A stretch of 64,000 nucleotides of DNA. It comes from Fulvivirga maritima. GTDB taxonomy: Bacteria; Bacteroidota; Bacteroidia; Cytophagales; Cyclobacteriaceae. Under the pieces are notes generated by a model. It was not told the DNA's origin. It searched no databases and was given only the letters and a program-made list of their open reading frames with translations. Shown here one piece after another: positions 1 through 9,800 of the stretch (the stretch's first letter is position 1; every line of letters begins with the position of its first letter). Where the stretch lies: positions 1,983,501-2,047,500 of the forward strand of contig NZ_CP089980.1 in the NCBI RefSeq assembly GCF_021389955.1, given 5' to 3'. The position numbers and the translations under genes are program-made.

Positions 1-342
1 ATACTTAATAAAAGAGGAGAGTCAGATATATGGACCGGACTTTATGATTACCCAATGAGCGAGACTTCAGATTTTTTAGAGCTTGATGAACTGGTTAATA
101 AAGAGCCGATTTTGGGTAAATTGAAACCTTATATTACCTCCGTAGAAGTAAGTAAAGATTATAAGCATATTCTTACTCATAGGCGTATTTATGCGCGATT
201 CTTTACTTTTAAACTAAATATTACAACTGAGGTAAAGAGCCTATTATCAAATAAAAATATGATTTTCTATAATGAGGAGCAGGTACATGACCTTCCTAAA
301 CCTGTTTTGGTTTCTCGTTATTTGAATGATGCCATTTTTTAG
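1..342 (+). CDS. mutY: A/G-specific adenine glycosylase MutY, C-terminal fragment
   Basis: The reading frame is open from base 1, so the gene starts outside the window and only about 113 C-terminal residues are seen. They fit the NUDIX-like 8-oxoG recognition domain of MutY: the segment beginning LNKRGESDIWTGLYDYP matches the usual 'R...iW.gLw.fP' block, followed by a HILTHRRIYARFF strand typical of the domain. MutY removes adenine mispaired with 8-oxoguanine. The catalytic HhH/iron-sulphur half is not in view. The mutY-ssb-gldE-gldD order is known from gliding Bacteroidota, which supports the call. Confidence 0.85.
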   Translation: MLNKRGESDIWTGLYDYPMSETSDFLELDELVNKEPILGKLKPYITSVEVSKDYKHILTHRRIYARFFTFKLNITTEVKSLLSNKNMIFYNEEQVHDLPKPVLVSRYLNDAIF

Positions 343-362
343 TTAGATTTATAAAACATTGC

Positions 363-370
363 TATTTTTG
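363..370 (+). promoter_or_regulatory. candidate -7 box for ssb
   Basis: TATTTTTG fits the Bacteroidota -7 consensus TAnnTTTG and lies about 20 bases before the ssb start codon. No clean TTG is present at the -33 position, so this is a weak call. Confidence 0.3.
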
Positions 371-390
371 CATAAAAACTAAGCTTAATT

Positions 391-846
391 ATGTCTGGAG
401 TAAATAAAGTGATAATTGTTGGTAGGTTAGGAAGAGATCCTGAAGTAAGACACTTAGAAAGTGGTGCTTCGGTGGCAAATTTTCCGGTAGCTACTTCAGA
501 AATTTACAAAGATAGAAACACAGGAGAGAGAAGAGAACAAACAGAATGGCACAATGTAGTACTATGGAGAGGCCTTGCTGATATTTCAGAGAAGTATCTA
601 AATAAAGGTGACATGGTATATATAGAAGGTAAGCTCAGAACCCGCTCATGGGAGAAAGATGGCATTACCAGATATACCACCGAAATAGTAGGGGATAACA
701 TGACCATGCTTAGTCCTAAAGGTAGTAATGAAGGTGGTAGCGGGCCATCATCTTCAGGAGGAGGCTCTTCTTCTTCATATCAGGAAACATCTCAGCCTAC
801 TGCAGATATTTCTATGGATGATGATACTGATGACTTACCATTCTAA
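391..846 (+). CDS. ssb: single-stranded DNA-binding protein
   Basis: A 151-residue SSB. Residues 1 to about 107 form the OB fold (start [20 protein letters not shown], then [18 protein letters not shown]). A Gly/Ser-rich flexible linker follows, ending in the acidic tip DDDTDDLPF that in SSB family members recruits repair proteins such as RecG, RecJ and RecQ. Length is normal. It coats single-stranded DNA during replication and repair; two of its usual partners, recG and recJ, are encoded in this window. It lies between mutY and gldE. Confidence 0.95.
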   Translation: MSGVNKVIIVGRLGRDPEVRHLESGASVANFPVATSEIYKDRNTGERREQTEWHNVVLWRGLADISEKYLNKGDMVYIEGKLRTRSWEKDGITRYTTEIVGDNMTMLSPKGSNEGGSGPSSSGGGSSSSYQETSQPTADISMDDDTDDLPF

Positions 847-870
847 ATTTATCTTCATAAAGTTTTAATA

Positions 871-2223
871 TTGGAAAGTATAGACGAACCTCCGAGTGAG
901 TTTTTGTTAGCAGCAGGATTTAATGAGAGTACGTTAGTATACGTATTTAGTGGAATAGCCCTGCTTTTTTTGCTCGTTTTATCTGCTTTAATAAGCGGAT
1001 CAGAAGTTGCCTTTTTTTCACTTACAGCTAAAGATATTACTGAGTGTAAAGAAAGTGATAAGCCTGCAGATAGCAGGATAGTGAGCCTGATCAAGAACCC
1101 TCAAAAACTGTTAGCCACGATACTAATTGTTAATAATTTTGTAAACGTGGCTATAGTTACCGTTTCCACATTTGTGATGTGGGAAATGTTGGGGACAAAA
1201 ACTACTGAAGGCACTGCAGTAGTAGCACTTACCTTTTTAACCACCATAGGCATTGTTTTCTTTGGAGAGATCATGCCTAAGGTATATGCTACTCCTAATA
1301 ATCTGCAATTTGCCAGGTTTACTTCCGGGTTTTTAAAGGTTAGTAACTCTATTTTTAGGCCACTCTCTTTCATGTTGCTCTCAGTGAGTAATATTATAGA
1401 AAGCAGGTTTCAAAAGAAGGGATATGATATATCTGTAGAGGAGCTGCACCATGCTCTGGAGCTTACCACCACTAATGAAGATACTACCGAAGAAGAGAAG
1501 GATATCTTAAAGGGTATAGTGAACTTCGGTACTCTGTCAGTAAAGCAGGTAATGAGATCAAGAATGGACATTACTGCTTTTGATAATGAAATGGATTTTC
1601 ATGAGCTGATGGATAAGATCAACAAGTCTGGTTTTTCAAGAATTCCTGTTTATTCTGAGACTATTGATAATATTGATGGTGTTCTCTACATTAAAGATCT
1701 GCTGCCTTATCTTGAAAATGATGAGAAGTTTAGTTGGCAAAAACTACTCAGGCCAGGTTTTTATGTACCGGAAAACAAGAAGATTGATACACTACTAAAG
1801 GATTTTCAGGAAAAGCGTGTACACATGGCCATAGTAGTAGATGAGTACGGAGGTACTTCTGGTCTTATTACGCTTGAAGATATTATAGAAGAAATAGTAG
1901 GGGAGATAAATGATGAGTTTGATGATGATGACGTGGTGTATAGCCAGATGGATGAATATACTTATGTTTTCGAAGGCAAAACCACTTTAAATGATTTTTG
2001 TAAAATATTAGAAATAAACCCTTCCACCTTCGATAAAATAAAAGGAGAAAGTGAGTCTCTAGGAGGACTGTTATTAGAAATTAATACTAAATTGCCTTCT
2101 GCCGGAGAGAAAATCTACTTCGATAGATTTATTTTTACTGTGGTTGCTGTGGATAACAAGAGAATAAAGAAGGTTAGGGTATTTTTAAAAGCAAATGAAG
2201 AGCAAAGCGAGAAAGTCGATTAG
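871..2223 (+). CDS. gldE: gliding motility-associated protein GldE (CNNM/CBS membrane protein)
   Basis: A 450-residue membrane protein with the CorC/HlyC layout: a hydrophobic CNNM/DUF21 domain (about residues 25-200), a CBS pair (about 215-340, including [20 protein letters not shown] and [20 protein letters not shown]), and a C-terminal CorC/HlyC transporter-associated domain (about 355-435). The start is TTG at 871, 25 bases after ssb; no suitable upstream ATG is seen. The 3' end overlaps gldD by 29 bases, suggesting coupled translation. In Flavobacterium johnsoniae GldE is needed for, or supports, gliding together with GldD. The family also includes magnesium/cobalt efflux proteins, so the biochemical role is open; the GldE name rests on its neighbours ssb and gldD. 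Confidence 0.85.
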   Translation: MESIDEPPSEFLLAAGFNESTLVYVFSGIALLFLLVLSALISGSEVAFFSLTAKDITECKESDKPADSRIVSLIKNPQKLLATILIVNNFVNVAIVTVSTFVMWEMLGTKTTEGTAVVALTFLTTIGIVFFGEIMPKVYATPNNLQFARFTSGFLKVSNSIFRPLSFMLLSVSNIIESRFQKKGYDISVEELHHALELTTTNEDTTEEEKDILKGIVNFGTLSVKQVMRSRMDITAFDNEMDFHELMDKINKSGFSRIPVYSETIDNIDGVLYIKDLLPYLENDEKFSWQKLLRPGFYVPENKKIDTLLKDFQEKRVHMAIVVDEYGGTSGLITLEDIIEEIVGEINDEFDDDDVVYSQMDEYTYVFEGKTTLNDFCKILEINPSTFDKIKGESESLGGLLLEINTKLPSAGEKIYFDRFIFTVVAVDNKRIKKVRVFLKANEEQSEKVD

Positions 2224-2794
2224 TCTATGGTTAGTTATAATAGGTTTTGTGGTTATAGGATGTTCTGCAGAATATACGCCCAAGCCTAAAGGTTACAATC
2301 GCTTCGTGCTTCCTGAGCATGAGTACCAGCATTTACCCGATACTTTTCCTTATAATTTCGAGTTTTCTAAACATGCCAAATTATTAAAAGATACCTCATG
2401 GATATCTGAAAGGTATTGGGTGGAGATTTATTACCCTGAATTAAAAGCAGATATTAACCTTACTTATAAGGTGATCGCTAATCAGGATAGTTTGAAAGAA
2501 TATTTAGACGATGCATATTTTCTCACAGCCAAGCATCAGATAAAAGCGTCAGCTATTGATGAAACCATTACCACCACCCCTTCTGGTAAAACAGTGGTGT
2601 ATGCTGAGCTCGATGGCCAGGTGCCCAGTCAGTTTCAGTTTTTCAGTACTGATTCTACTAAAAACTTTTTTAGAGGAGCCTTGTATTTCAATACTGAGGT
2701 GCAAAATGATTCTCTAAGGCCGGCAATAGAATATGTGAAGATAGATATCGTTCATATGATGAATACTTTCCAATGGAATGAAAGTGCTCAGTAA
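2195..2794 (+). CDS. gldD: gliding motility lipoprotein GldD
   Basis: A 199-residue lipoprotein with a basic N-terminus, a hydrophobic segment and a lipobox VIGC with the acylated Cys at residue 23. The mature part starts [14 protein letters not shown] and has an aromatic-rich segment with [15 protein letters not shown], as in GldD proteins, which are essential for gliding and T9SS function in F. johnsoniae; the exact role is not known. The start codon lies inside the end of gldE. Position after mutY-ssb-gldE is the classic arrangement. Confidence 0.88.
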   Translation: MKSKARKSISLWLVIIGFVVIGCSAEYTPKPKGYNRFVLPEHEYQHLPDTFPYNFEFSKHAKLLKDTSWISERYWVEIYYPELKADINLTYKVIANQDSLKEYLDDAYFLTAKHQIKASAIDETITTTPSGKTVVYAELDGQVPSQFQFFSTDSTKNFFRGALYFNTEVQNDSLRPAIEYVKIDIVHMMNTFQWNESAQ

Positions 2795-2875
2795 AAATTG
2801 AATATTAAGTAAAGCAGTTTTTTGGCGTGTAAATAATATAAGCTTGCTTTAGAAGCTTAGGCCATTATCCAATTC

Positions 2876-4969
2876 ATGCAAGGCTTCTTCGATACCAAAA
2901 TAGAGTTTTTAAAAGGTGTAGGACCACAAAAAGCGGCTCTTTTAAATAAAGAGTTGAATATTTTCACTTATGGTGATTTTATCCAGCATTATCCTTTTCG
3001 CTACGAAGACCGAACTCAGTTTCATGAAATTAGTACCTTAAATGGTTCTATGTCTCAGGTTCAGATCAAAGGTAAGATCAGAAATATGCAGACCATAGGA
3101 GAAGGTAGAAAGAAGCGGCTGGTGGTTCAGTTTGCTGATGGAACTGGCGAGATAGAGCTGGTATGGTTTAAAGGTATTCAGTGGGTTATGAAAAAGCTGC
3201 AGCCGGGCATGGAGTATCTGGTGTTTGGCAAGCCTACTGCTTTTGGTAGTAAACTGAATATGGCGCACCCCGAAATAGAGGTGATGACACGCCAAAATCA
3301 GGAAACCAGTTATCTGCAGCCTGTGTATGCTACTACAGAAGTTTTGAAACGTAAATTTCTTGATAGCAAAGCCATAGGCAAACTCCAACTTTATTTACTG
3401 CAGCAAGCACAACAGAAAATAAGAGAAACCCTTCCTAAAAATATTCTGGAAGACTATCGCCTTATTAATAAACGAGCGGCATTAAATAATATTCATTACC
3501 CAAAGGATCAGTCTCATCTGCAAAAGGCGCAGTTCAGGCTTAAGTTCGAGGAGCTATTTTATGTTCAGCTACGACTGTTGATGCTTAAAATTGCTCGCCT
3601 TGATAAATTCAAAGGCGCAGTTTTTCATGATACTGATCTGCTCACCCGATTTTATAATGATCATTTGCCTTTTGATTTAACTGATGCCCAAAAAAGGGTA
3701 ATAAAGGAGATTTATAAAGATATGCGCTCTGGTCAGCAAATGAACCGGTTGCTTCAGGGAGATGTGGGTAGTGGAAAAACCATTGTGGCTTTTATATGTA
3801 TGCTTTTGGTGGTGGGTTCTGGTAGCCAGGCAGCGCTAATGGCTCCAACGGAAATTTTGGCCACTCAGCACTTTCAGGGGTTGAAGGAGTTTGCTGATAA
3901 AATGGGCATAACCATCGCCTTACTTACCGGCTCTACTAAGCAGAGTGAAAGAAAAGTGATCCATCAGTATTTAAAGGAAGGCGATCTTAACATCATAGTA
4001 GGTACGCATGCTCTTTTAGAAGATATAGTGCAGTTTAAGAACCTTGGTTTAGCAGTGGTAGATGAACAACATAGATTCGGGGTAGCTCAGCGATCTAAAC
4101 TTTGGCAAAAAAATAAATATCTGTATCCACATGTGCTGGTAATGACAGCTACGCCTATTCCCCGAACGCTGGCTATGACTCTGTATGGAGACTTAGATAT
4201 TTCAGTGATTGATCAGCTGCCCGCAGGTAGGAAGCCTATTAAAACGGTACATCGTTATGATGCCAACAGGTTAAAAGTAAATGGTTTCTTAAAAGAACAG
4301 CTGGAGGCAGGTCGGCAGGTATATATTGTTTACCCTCTAATAGAAGAATCAGAAAAATTAGACCTCAATCATTTGATGGATGGCTATGAAAGCACTTGTA
4401 GGGCTTTCCCTGATGTGCCTATTAGCATAGTGCATGGTAAAATGAAACCTGATGCCAAAGACTATGAGATGCAGCGTTTTGTAAAAGCCGAGACTAAGAT
4501 TATGGTGGCCACTACTGTAATAGAAGTAGGGGTAAATGTGCCTAACGCCAGTGTTATGGTAATAGAGAATGCAGAGCGATTTGGCCTGGCGCAGTTACAC
4601 CAGCTACGTGGCCGGGTTGGTCGGGGAGCAGAGCAGTCATATTGTATACTTATGACTAACTACAAGCTAAGCAAAGAGGGCAGGGTGCGTATTGATACTA
4701 TGGTAAGAACTACTAATGGTTTTGAAATAGCCGATACTGATTTGCAGCTGCGTGGACCAGGTGATCTTATGGGCACACAGCAAAGTGGAGTTTTAGACTT
4801 ACTAATAGCGGATTTAGGTAAAGATGGAACTATTTTACAGGCAGCGAGAGGCGCAGCTCTAGGTGTGCTTGATAAAGATCCTGATTTGAGTAATGTAGAG
4901 AATCAGGTAATTAATCAGCAAATTAAATCAATGAAGAAAACAGCCATTAACTGGAGCCGTATCAGTTAA
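2876..4969 (+). CDS. recG: ATP-dependent DNA helicase RecG
   Basis: A 697-residue protein of standard RecG length. It carries an N-terminal wedge/OB domain (about residues 1-240), Walker A GDVGSGKT at 295-302, a DEQH box at 396-399, motif III TATPIPRTLA, and the C-terminal motif LHQLRGRVGRG. RecG remodels stalled replication forks and branch-migrates Holliday junctions in the cytoplasm. ATG start 81 bases after gldD. No defects seen. Confidence 0.97.
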   Translation: MQGFFDTKIEFLKGVGPQKAALLNKELNIFTYGDFIQHYPFRYEDRTQFHEISTLNGSMSQVQIKGKIRNMQTIGEGRKKRLVVQFADGTGEIELVWFKGIQWVMKKLQPGMEYLVFGKPTAFGSKLNMAHPEIEVMTRQNQETSYLQPVYATTEVLKRKFLDSKAIGKLQLYLLQQAQQKIRETLPKNILEDYRLINKRAALNNIHYPKDQSHLQKAQFRLKFEELFYVQLRLLMLKIARLDKFKGAVFHDTDLLTRFYNDHLPFDLTDAQKRVIKEIYKDMRSGQQMNRLLQGDVGSGKTIVAFICMLLVVGSGSQAALMAPTEILATQHFQGLKEFADKMGITIALLTGSTKQSERKVIHQYLKEGDLNIIVGTHALLEDIVQFKNLGLAVVDEQHRFGVAQRSKLWQKNKYLYPHVLVMTATPIPRTLAMTLYGDLDISVIDQLPAGRKPIKTVHRYDANRLKVNGFLKEQLEAGRQVYIVYPLIEESEKLDLNHLMDGYESTCRAFPDVPISIVHGKMKPDAKDYEMQRFVKAETKIMVATTVIEVGVNVPNASVMVIENAERFGLAQLHQLRGRVGRGAEQSYCILMTNYKLSKEGRVRIDTMVRTTNGFEIADTDLQLRGPGDLMGTQQSGVLDLLIADLGKDGTILQAARGAALGVLDKDPDLSNVENQVINQQIKSMKKTAINWSRIS

Positions 4970-5020
4970 AAGGAAATGACATAAAATCTTATCTTTACAA
5001 GAGAAATAAAACTATCAACT

Positions 5021-5782
5021 ATGCGACAAAAAATTGTAGCCGGAAACTGGAAAATGAATAATACCCTTGATGAGGGACTTAAACTTACATCAGAAATCGT
5101 AAACATGGTTAATGATGAAGTAAACACAGATGTAAAAGTAATTTTAGCACCTCCTTTCGTGCACCTAACGCAAGTGAAAGGATTGGTAAAAGACTCAGAA
5201 AAGATTTCCGTATCAGCTCAAAACTGTAATGAAAATGACAAAGGAGCTTATACTGGAGAAATTTCTGCTGAAATGCTAGCTTCTGTAGGCGCAGAATATG
5301 TGATATTAGGACATAGTGAAAGAAGAGAATATTTTGGCGAAACAAATGAACAGCTAGCTAAGAAGATTGATATTGTTTTAGCTAACAATCTTAAGCCTAT
5401 TTTCTGCTGTGGTGAATCTTTAGAAGTAAGAGAAAACGGATTGTTTAAAGAATTTGTAAGCAACCAAATCTCTGATAGCCTTTTTCACCTGGGAGAAGAA
5501 GATCTGAAAAAAGTGGTTATTGCTTATGAGCCTATCTGGGCTATTGGTACAGGAAAAACCGCTTCTACAGAGCAAGCACAAGAGATTCATGCTGTTATTA
5601 GAGAGCTTTTAGCAGAAAGATATGGAGCTGATGTAGCAGAAGAGATCTCTATTTTATATGGAGGTAGCTGTAAGCCATCAAACGCACCTGAGCTATTCGC
5701 TTGTAAAGATGTAGATGGAGGACTTATTGGCGGAGCATCGCTTAAGTCAAGAGATTTTTTAGATATAATTAAGTCGTTTTAA
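5021..5782 (+). CDS. tpiA: triosephosphate isomerase
   Basis: A 253-residue TIM barrel that interconverts dihydroxyacetone phosphate and glyceraldehyde-3-phosphate. Key residues are visible: Lys11 in GNWKMN, catalytic His98 in LGHSERR, and catalytic Glu170 in [11 protein letters not shown]; the phosphate-binding ILYGGS and GLIGGAS loops are near the end. Its stop codon overlaps the prmA start as TAATG, so the two genes are probably translated together. A near-consensus TATCTTTA lies at 4990-4997 before the start. Confidence 0.97.
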   Translation: MRQKIVAGNWKMNNTLDEGLKLTSEIVNMVNDEVNTDVKVILAPPFVHLTQVKGLVKDSEKISVSAQNCNENDKGAYTGEISAEMLASVGAEYVILGHSERREYFGETNEQLAKKIDIVLANNLKPIFCCGESLEVRENGLFKEFVSNQISDSLFHLGEEDLKKVVIAYEPIWAIGTGKTASTEQAQEIHAVIRELLAERYGADVAEEISILYGGSCKPSNAPELFACKDVDGGLIGGASLKSRDFLDIIKSF

Positions 5783-6624
5783 TGTCAAAAGGCATAGAAT
5801 TTATTAGTGTAAAGCTTTCTTGTGAGGAAGCTTTCATAGAAATTGTGGTAGCCGAGCTGGGAGAGCTTGGCTACAACTCTATGATGGAAACAGATGCTGG
5901 AGTTGAAGGGTATATAGAGCAGGAAAATTTCAATGAACAGGATATAAGTGATTTGATAGCCAGGTATGCTGAGCTTACTACCATAACTTATGAAGTAGAA
6001 GAGGTGGTATCCAGAAACTGGAATGAGGAGTGGGAAAAAAATTATGATCCTATTTCTGTAGATAAATCATGCCTTGTAAGAGCGACCTTTCATGAGCCTG
6101 ATCCTTCTTATAAGTACGAAATTATTATAAACCCCAGAATGTCATTTGGTACCGGTCACCATGCTACCACCTATCTGATGCTTAAAACTCAGATGGAGCT
6201 GGATCATGCAGGTAAAAGAGTGCTTGATGCAGGCTGTGGAACAGCCATTTTAGCTGTAATGGCTGAAAAACTGGGAGCTACAGAGGTTATTGCTTATGAT
6301 AATAACAGCTGGAGCACAGAAAATGCTCCTGAAAATGTGGAGCTTAACCAATGTAAAAATGTCACTGTAAAAGAAGGTACTATTGATACATTAGGCCTTG
6401 AGGGTACATTCGATATTATATTGGCTAATATTAATAAAAATGTGCTGTTAGATGAGATGGACTCCTACAGTAAATACCTCATTGCAGGTAGCACCCTGGT
6501 TTTAAGTGGTTTTTATGATTATGATATCCAAGATATTGTAAAAAGAGCCGAATCGGCCGGACTGGAATTTAAAAGCCAGAAAGATCGTAATAACTGGGTA
6601 GCCCTGGTCTTTATTAAAAAATGA
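5782..6624 (+). CDS. prmA: ribosomal protein L11 methyltransferase
   Basis: A 280-residue SAM-dependent methyltransferase. The N-terminal part fits the L11-recognition domain and the SAM motif VLDAGCG lies at residues 147-153, preceded by the PrmA signature NPRMSFGTGHHATT and followed by DIILANINKNVL. It trimethylates ribosomal protein L11. The ATG overlaps the tpiA stop by one base (TAATG), an arrangement that favours re-initiation. Confidence 0.93.
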   Translation: MSKGIEFISVKLSCEEAFIEIVVAELGELGYNSMMETDAGVEGYIEQENFNEQDISDLIARYAELTTITYEVEEVVSRNWNEEWEKNYDPISVDKSCLVRATFHEPDPSYKYEIIINPRMSFGTGHHATTYLMLKTQMELDHAGKRVLDAGCGTAILAVMAEKLGATEVIAYDNNSWSTENAPENVELNQCKNVTVKEGTIDTLGLEGTFDIILANINKNVLLDEMDSYSKYLIAGSTLVLSGFYDYDIQDIVKRAESAGLEFKSQKDRNNWVALVFIKK

Positions 6625-6815
6625 CAATAATTTAATTTTTTATACTCATATTGTGTTTGAGTAGTGAGGATGTCAATAGTTGGTTATTTGATAATTATTT
6701 AAGAATTTACCAAAGGCAATTTTTTTAATTAGTAGAAAAGGGATGATGTTATAGTTGTTTCCTCAAACCATAACTTATCCCATTTAGTACTCAACTATCG
6801 TCTGGCGTTTTGAAT

Positions 6816-9800
6816 ATGTGGCAAAAAGTACTTTACCCCCTATTTGCTTTTTTTTTAGTAACCGGACTGGCTTACTCCCAGTCAGACACTGAAGTAGAGC
6901 GAGATTCTGTAAGACATTTATTAGATGAATCACGAGCCAAGCAGGTGCTAGGCATAAGTGATGAATTTCAAATGGCCTATTTGAAAATGTCTGCTGATCA
7001 GCGACAAAGTGTGGTTAAACGCCTAGTAGGGCTTATGAACAGCAGGACAGCAAATACTGCTCTCAGAGATTCATACTTGAACACGATAGCCAAATCATTA
7101 AACAGTGAAAATACCGCTTCAGCCAGTTTTCAGCAATTTTTAGAAGTGACGGAGAAGGTGCTGGATAACTATCCGCCTGATAAAATAAGCAAGTACCTAA
7201 AAACCACAGGTCAGTTTTTTGAATGGAAGGCCTTGTATTTTGCACGTTCTAACCGACTTTTTACAGATGGAGATTATACTTTCGAGTTTGTAGAAGTGGC
7301 TGAGCCCGAAGAAACTATAGAGATAGAAACTGTAGATGAGTACGATGACTCAGATAATTATGATGACTACGAGGATGATAATTATGAGGACGATGATGAG
7401 TATTGGGATAATTGGGATGACGAACCAGCTGACGACGATTGGGATACTGAATGGAACGAAGTGTATGAGGAGCAAACAGAGCTAGAAGATCAGCAGATGA
7501 TACAGGCCATACAAAGTGGTGGAGCAGTGATGCCCATTATTGAGGGGCCAGTCATCAAGTTTGATAATGTGAATCTGAATTTTGTAAGTGCTTATGATTC
7601 CGTTTTTCTCGAAAACACTAGTGGCTCATTCTTGATCCTTAAAGATCAGTTTGTGGGTAACGGTGGTAAGTTCGATTGGACTATGGCTGGCTTAGGTGCT
7701 GATTCGGTTTATTGTTCTTTTCCTGAATATAGCTTTGATACCAGAAAAGCCAGACTTAAAGTAGAATCTGCTAAGCTTACTTATACTGGTAAAATAGACG
7801 AACCGGTAGAAGGTATTTTTGAATATAAAAGCGTAAGGCATGATAGCACAAATGATTCTCATTACCCCAGGTTTATCTCTTATTACAGTGATATAAAGGT
7901 TAAAAACATTGGTAAAGATCTGATTTACCATGGAGGCTTTTCACTGGATGGAGCCAAAATTAATAGTGCTTCTGTTATGGGTACTTATTCTATGATTGAA
8001 GTAAGGAATGATCAGGCACAGAAATTCAAAGCTCGTGCTCCGCTTTTCGAATTTGGAGATTCTGTAGTTACTGCAAAGCGGGCGGCGGTGGTCATTTATC
8101 AGAATTACGATTCTATTTACCACCCTGCACTACGTTTAAAGTATGATTATGAAAATCAGAAATTGGTATTGCAAAAAGATAAAGGAGGTTTTAGAAATAC
8201 GCCATTTGTAAGTTCATATTTCAACATAGATTTTACCGCCGATCTTATCCGTTGGGATTTACAGTCAGACAGCTTAAACGCTTCAATTATGGAAGCCGCA
8301 CGTATGGTTCCATTGAACATAGAGTCAGCGGATCACTATTCTTATGATGATTATAGCAGTTTAGGTGATAGAATTTATCCTTTTAATCCTCTGGCCATGG
8401 TAGTAGCCTATAGCCGAAAGGAAGGGGTTGATGAATTTTATGTTGATGAATTGGCTAAAAGCTATAAAAAAGACATTGATGTTATGAAGGGAGCAATGCT
8501 CTTTTTAGCACAGAAAGGCCTAATTGGTTATGATTCCAATAAAAGACTGATTACTGTGAAAGACAAGGCCAAACATTTATTTAACTCACGTTTTGGTAAA
8601 AAGGATTACGATAACATCATTATATCATCAGTTATACATTATAAGCCTAATGCTACTTTGAATTTCCCTAAGAACTACATGAAGGTAAGAGGGGTAGAAA
8701 GCTTTAAAGTAAGTGATTCATTAAACGTAATTATTGAACCGGATAGTAGTGAAATCACGCTCATGGAAGACAGAGACATTATGTTTAATGGAAAGATCTC
8801 TGCTGGTAACTTTGAGTATATAGGAGAAGACTTTTATTTCGAATATGATAGCTTTCTTATAAATATGGGTAAAATTTTCTCTATTCAATTTTATGTGCAA
8901 GATGAGAAAACCCATGCCCGAACCAAGGTAGATAACTCTATGGTGGCAGTGCCTGATGAAGATAGTCCAGAAAATACCGGTGCTACCCAGGGGACATTAT
9001 ATATCAACAGGCCTAATAATAAATCGGCAAAAGTGAAATACGCTAACTACCCGAAATTTAATGCAGGTCAGGGAGCCTTGGTGTATTTTGATAGAGAAGA
9101 GATTCTTGGAGGTGTCTATGATAAATCCTTAAAATTTGAGGTGCCTCCATTTGATATAGATAGTTTAAGTGGTGAAGATCCTTCCTCGATTGAGTTTGGT
9201 GGAGGGTTTAAATCTGGAGGCATATTCCCAGACTTTGAGGAGAAGTTGATAATTATGCCTGATAACACTTTGGGTTTTAAGCATCAGGTGCCTCAAGAAG
9301 GATATATGCTCTATAATGACCCGGAAGCGACTTACTTTGAAGAGGTCACTTTAAATAAAAAGGGACTACAGGGAAAAGGAGAGTTACAATACTTATCCGC
9401 CAATCTGAAATCTGACAATTTTATATTTTATCCTGATTCGGTAACGGGTAATGGAGACTATTTGCATATGGAAGAGTCTGACTTTAACGGAAACAGTTAT
9501 CCACAAACTTCTGTAGAGAATTACAGCATGAAGTGGGTGCCGGCTAAGGACAGAATGTATATTAAAAATGAAGAGGAGCCGATAAAATTCTACAATGAAA
9601 CTGCTACTCTTGATGGTACCGCTATCATTTCTAAAGAGGGAATGTTCGGAGGAGGAACCTTATTGACCAGAGGATCAGAGTCAAAGTCTAAAAGCATGAA
9701 GTTTGAGAATGATCGTTTCTCTGCTCGTCATGCAGATTTTGAGTTGAAGTCTGATAACCCTGATAAACCCGCACTCCATGGAGATGATGTAAGGCTTAGG

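Noticed and set aside
855-1373. Antisense open frames opposite gldE
   Set aside because: They are shadows of the coding strand, with no start context, known domain or conserved motif.
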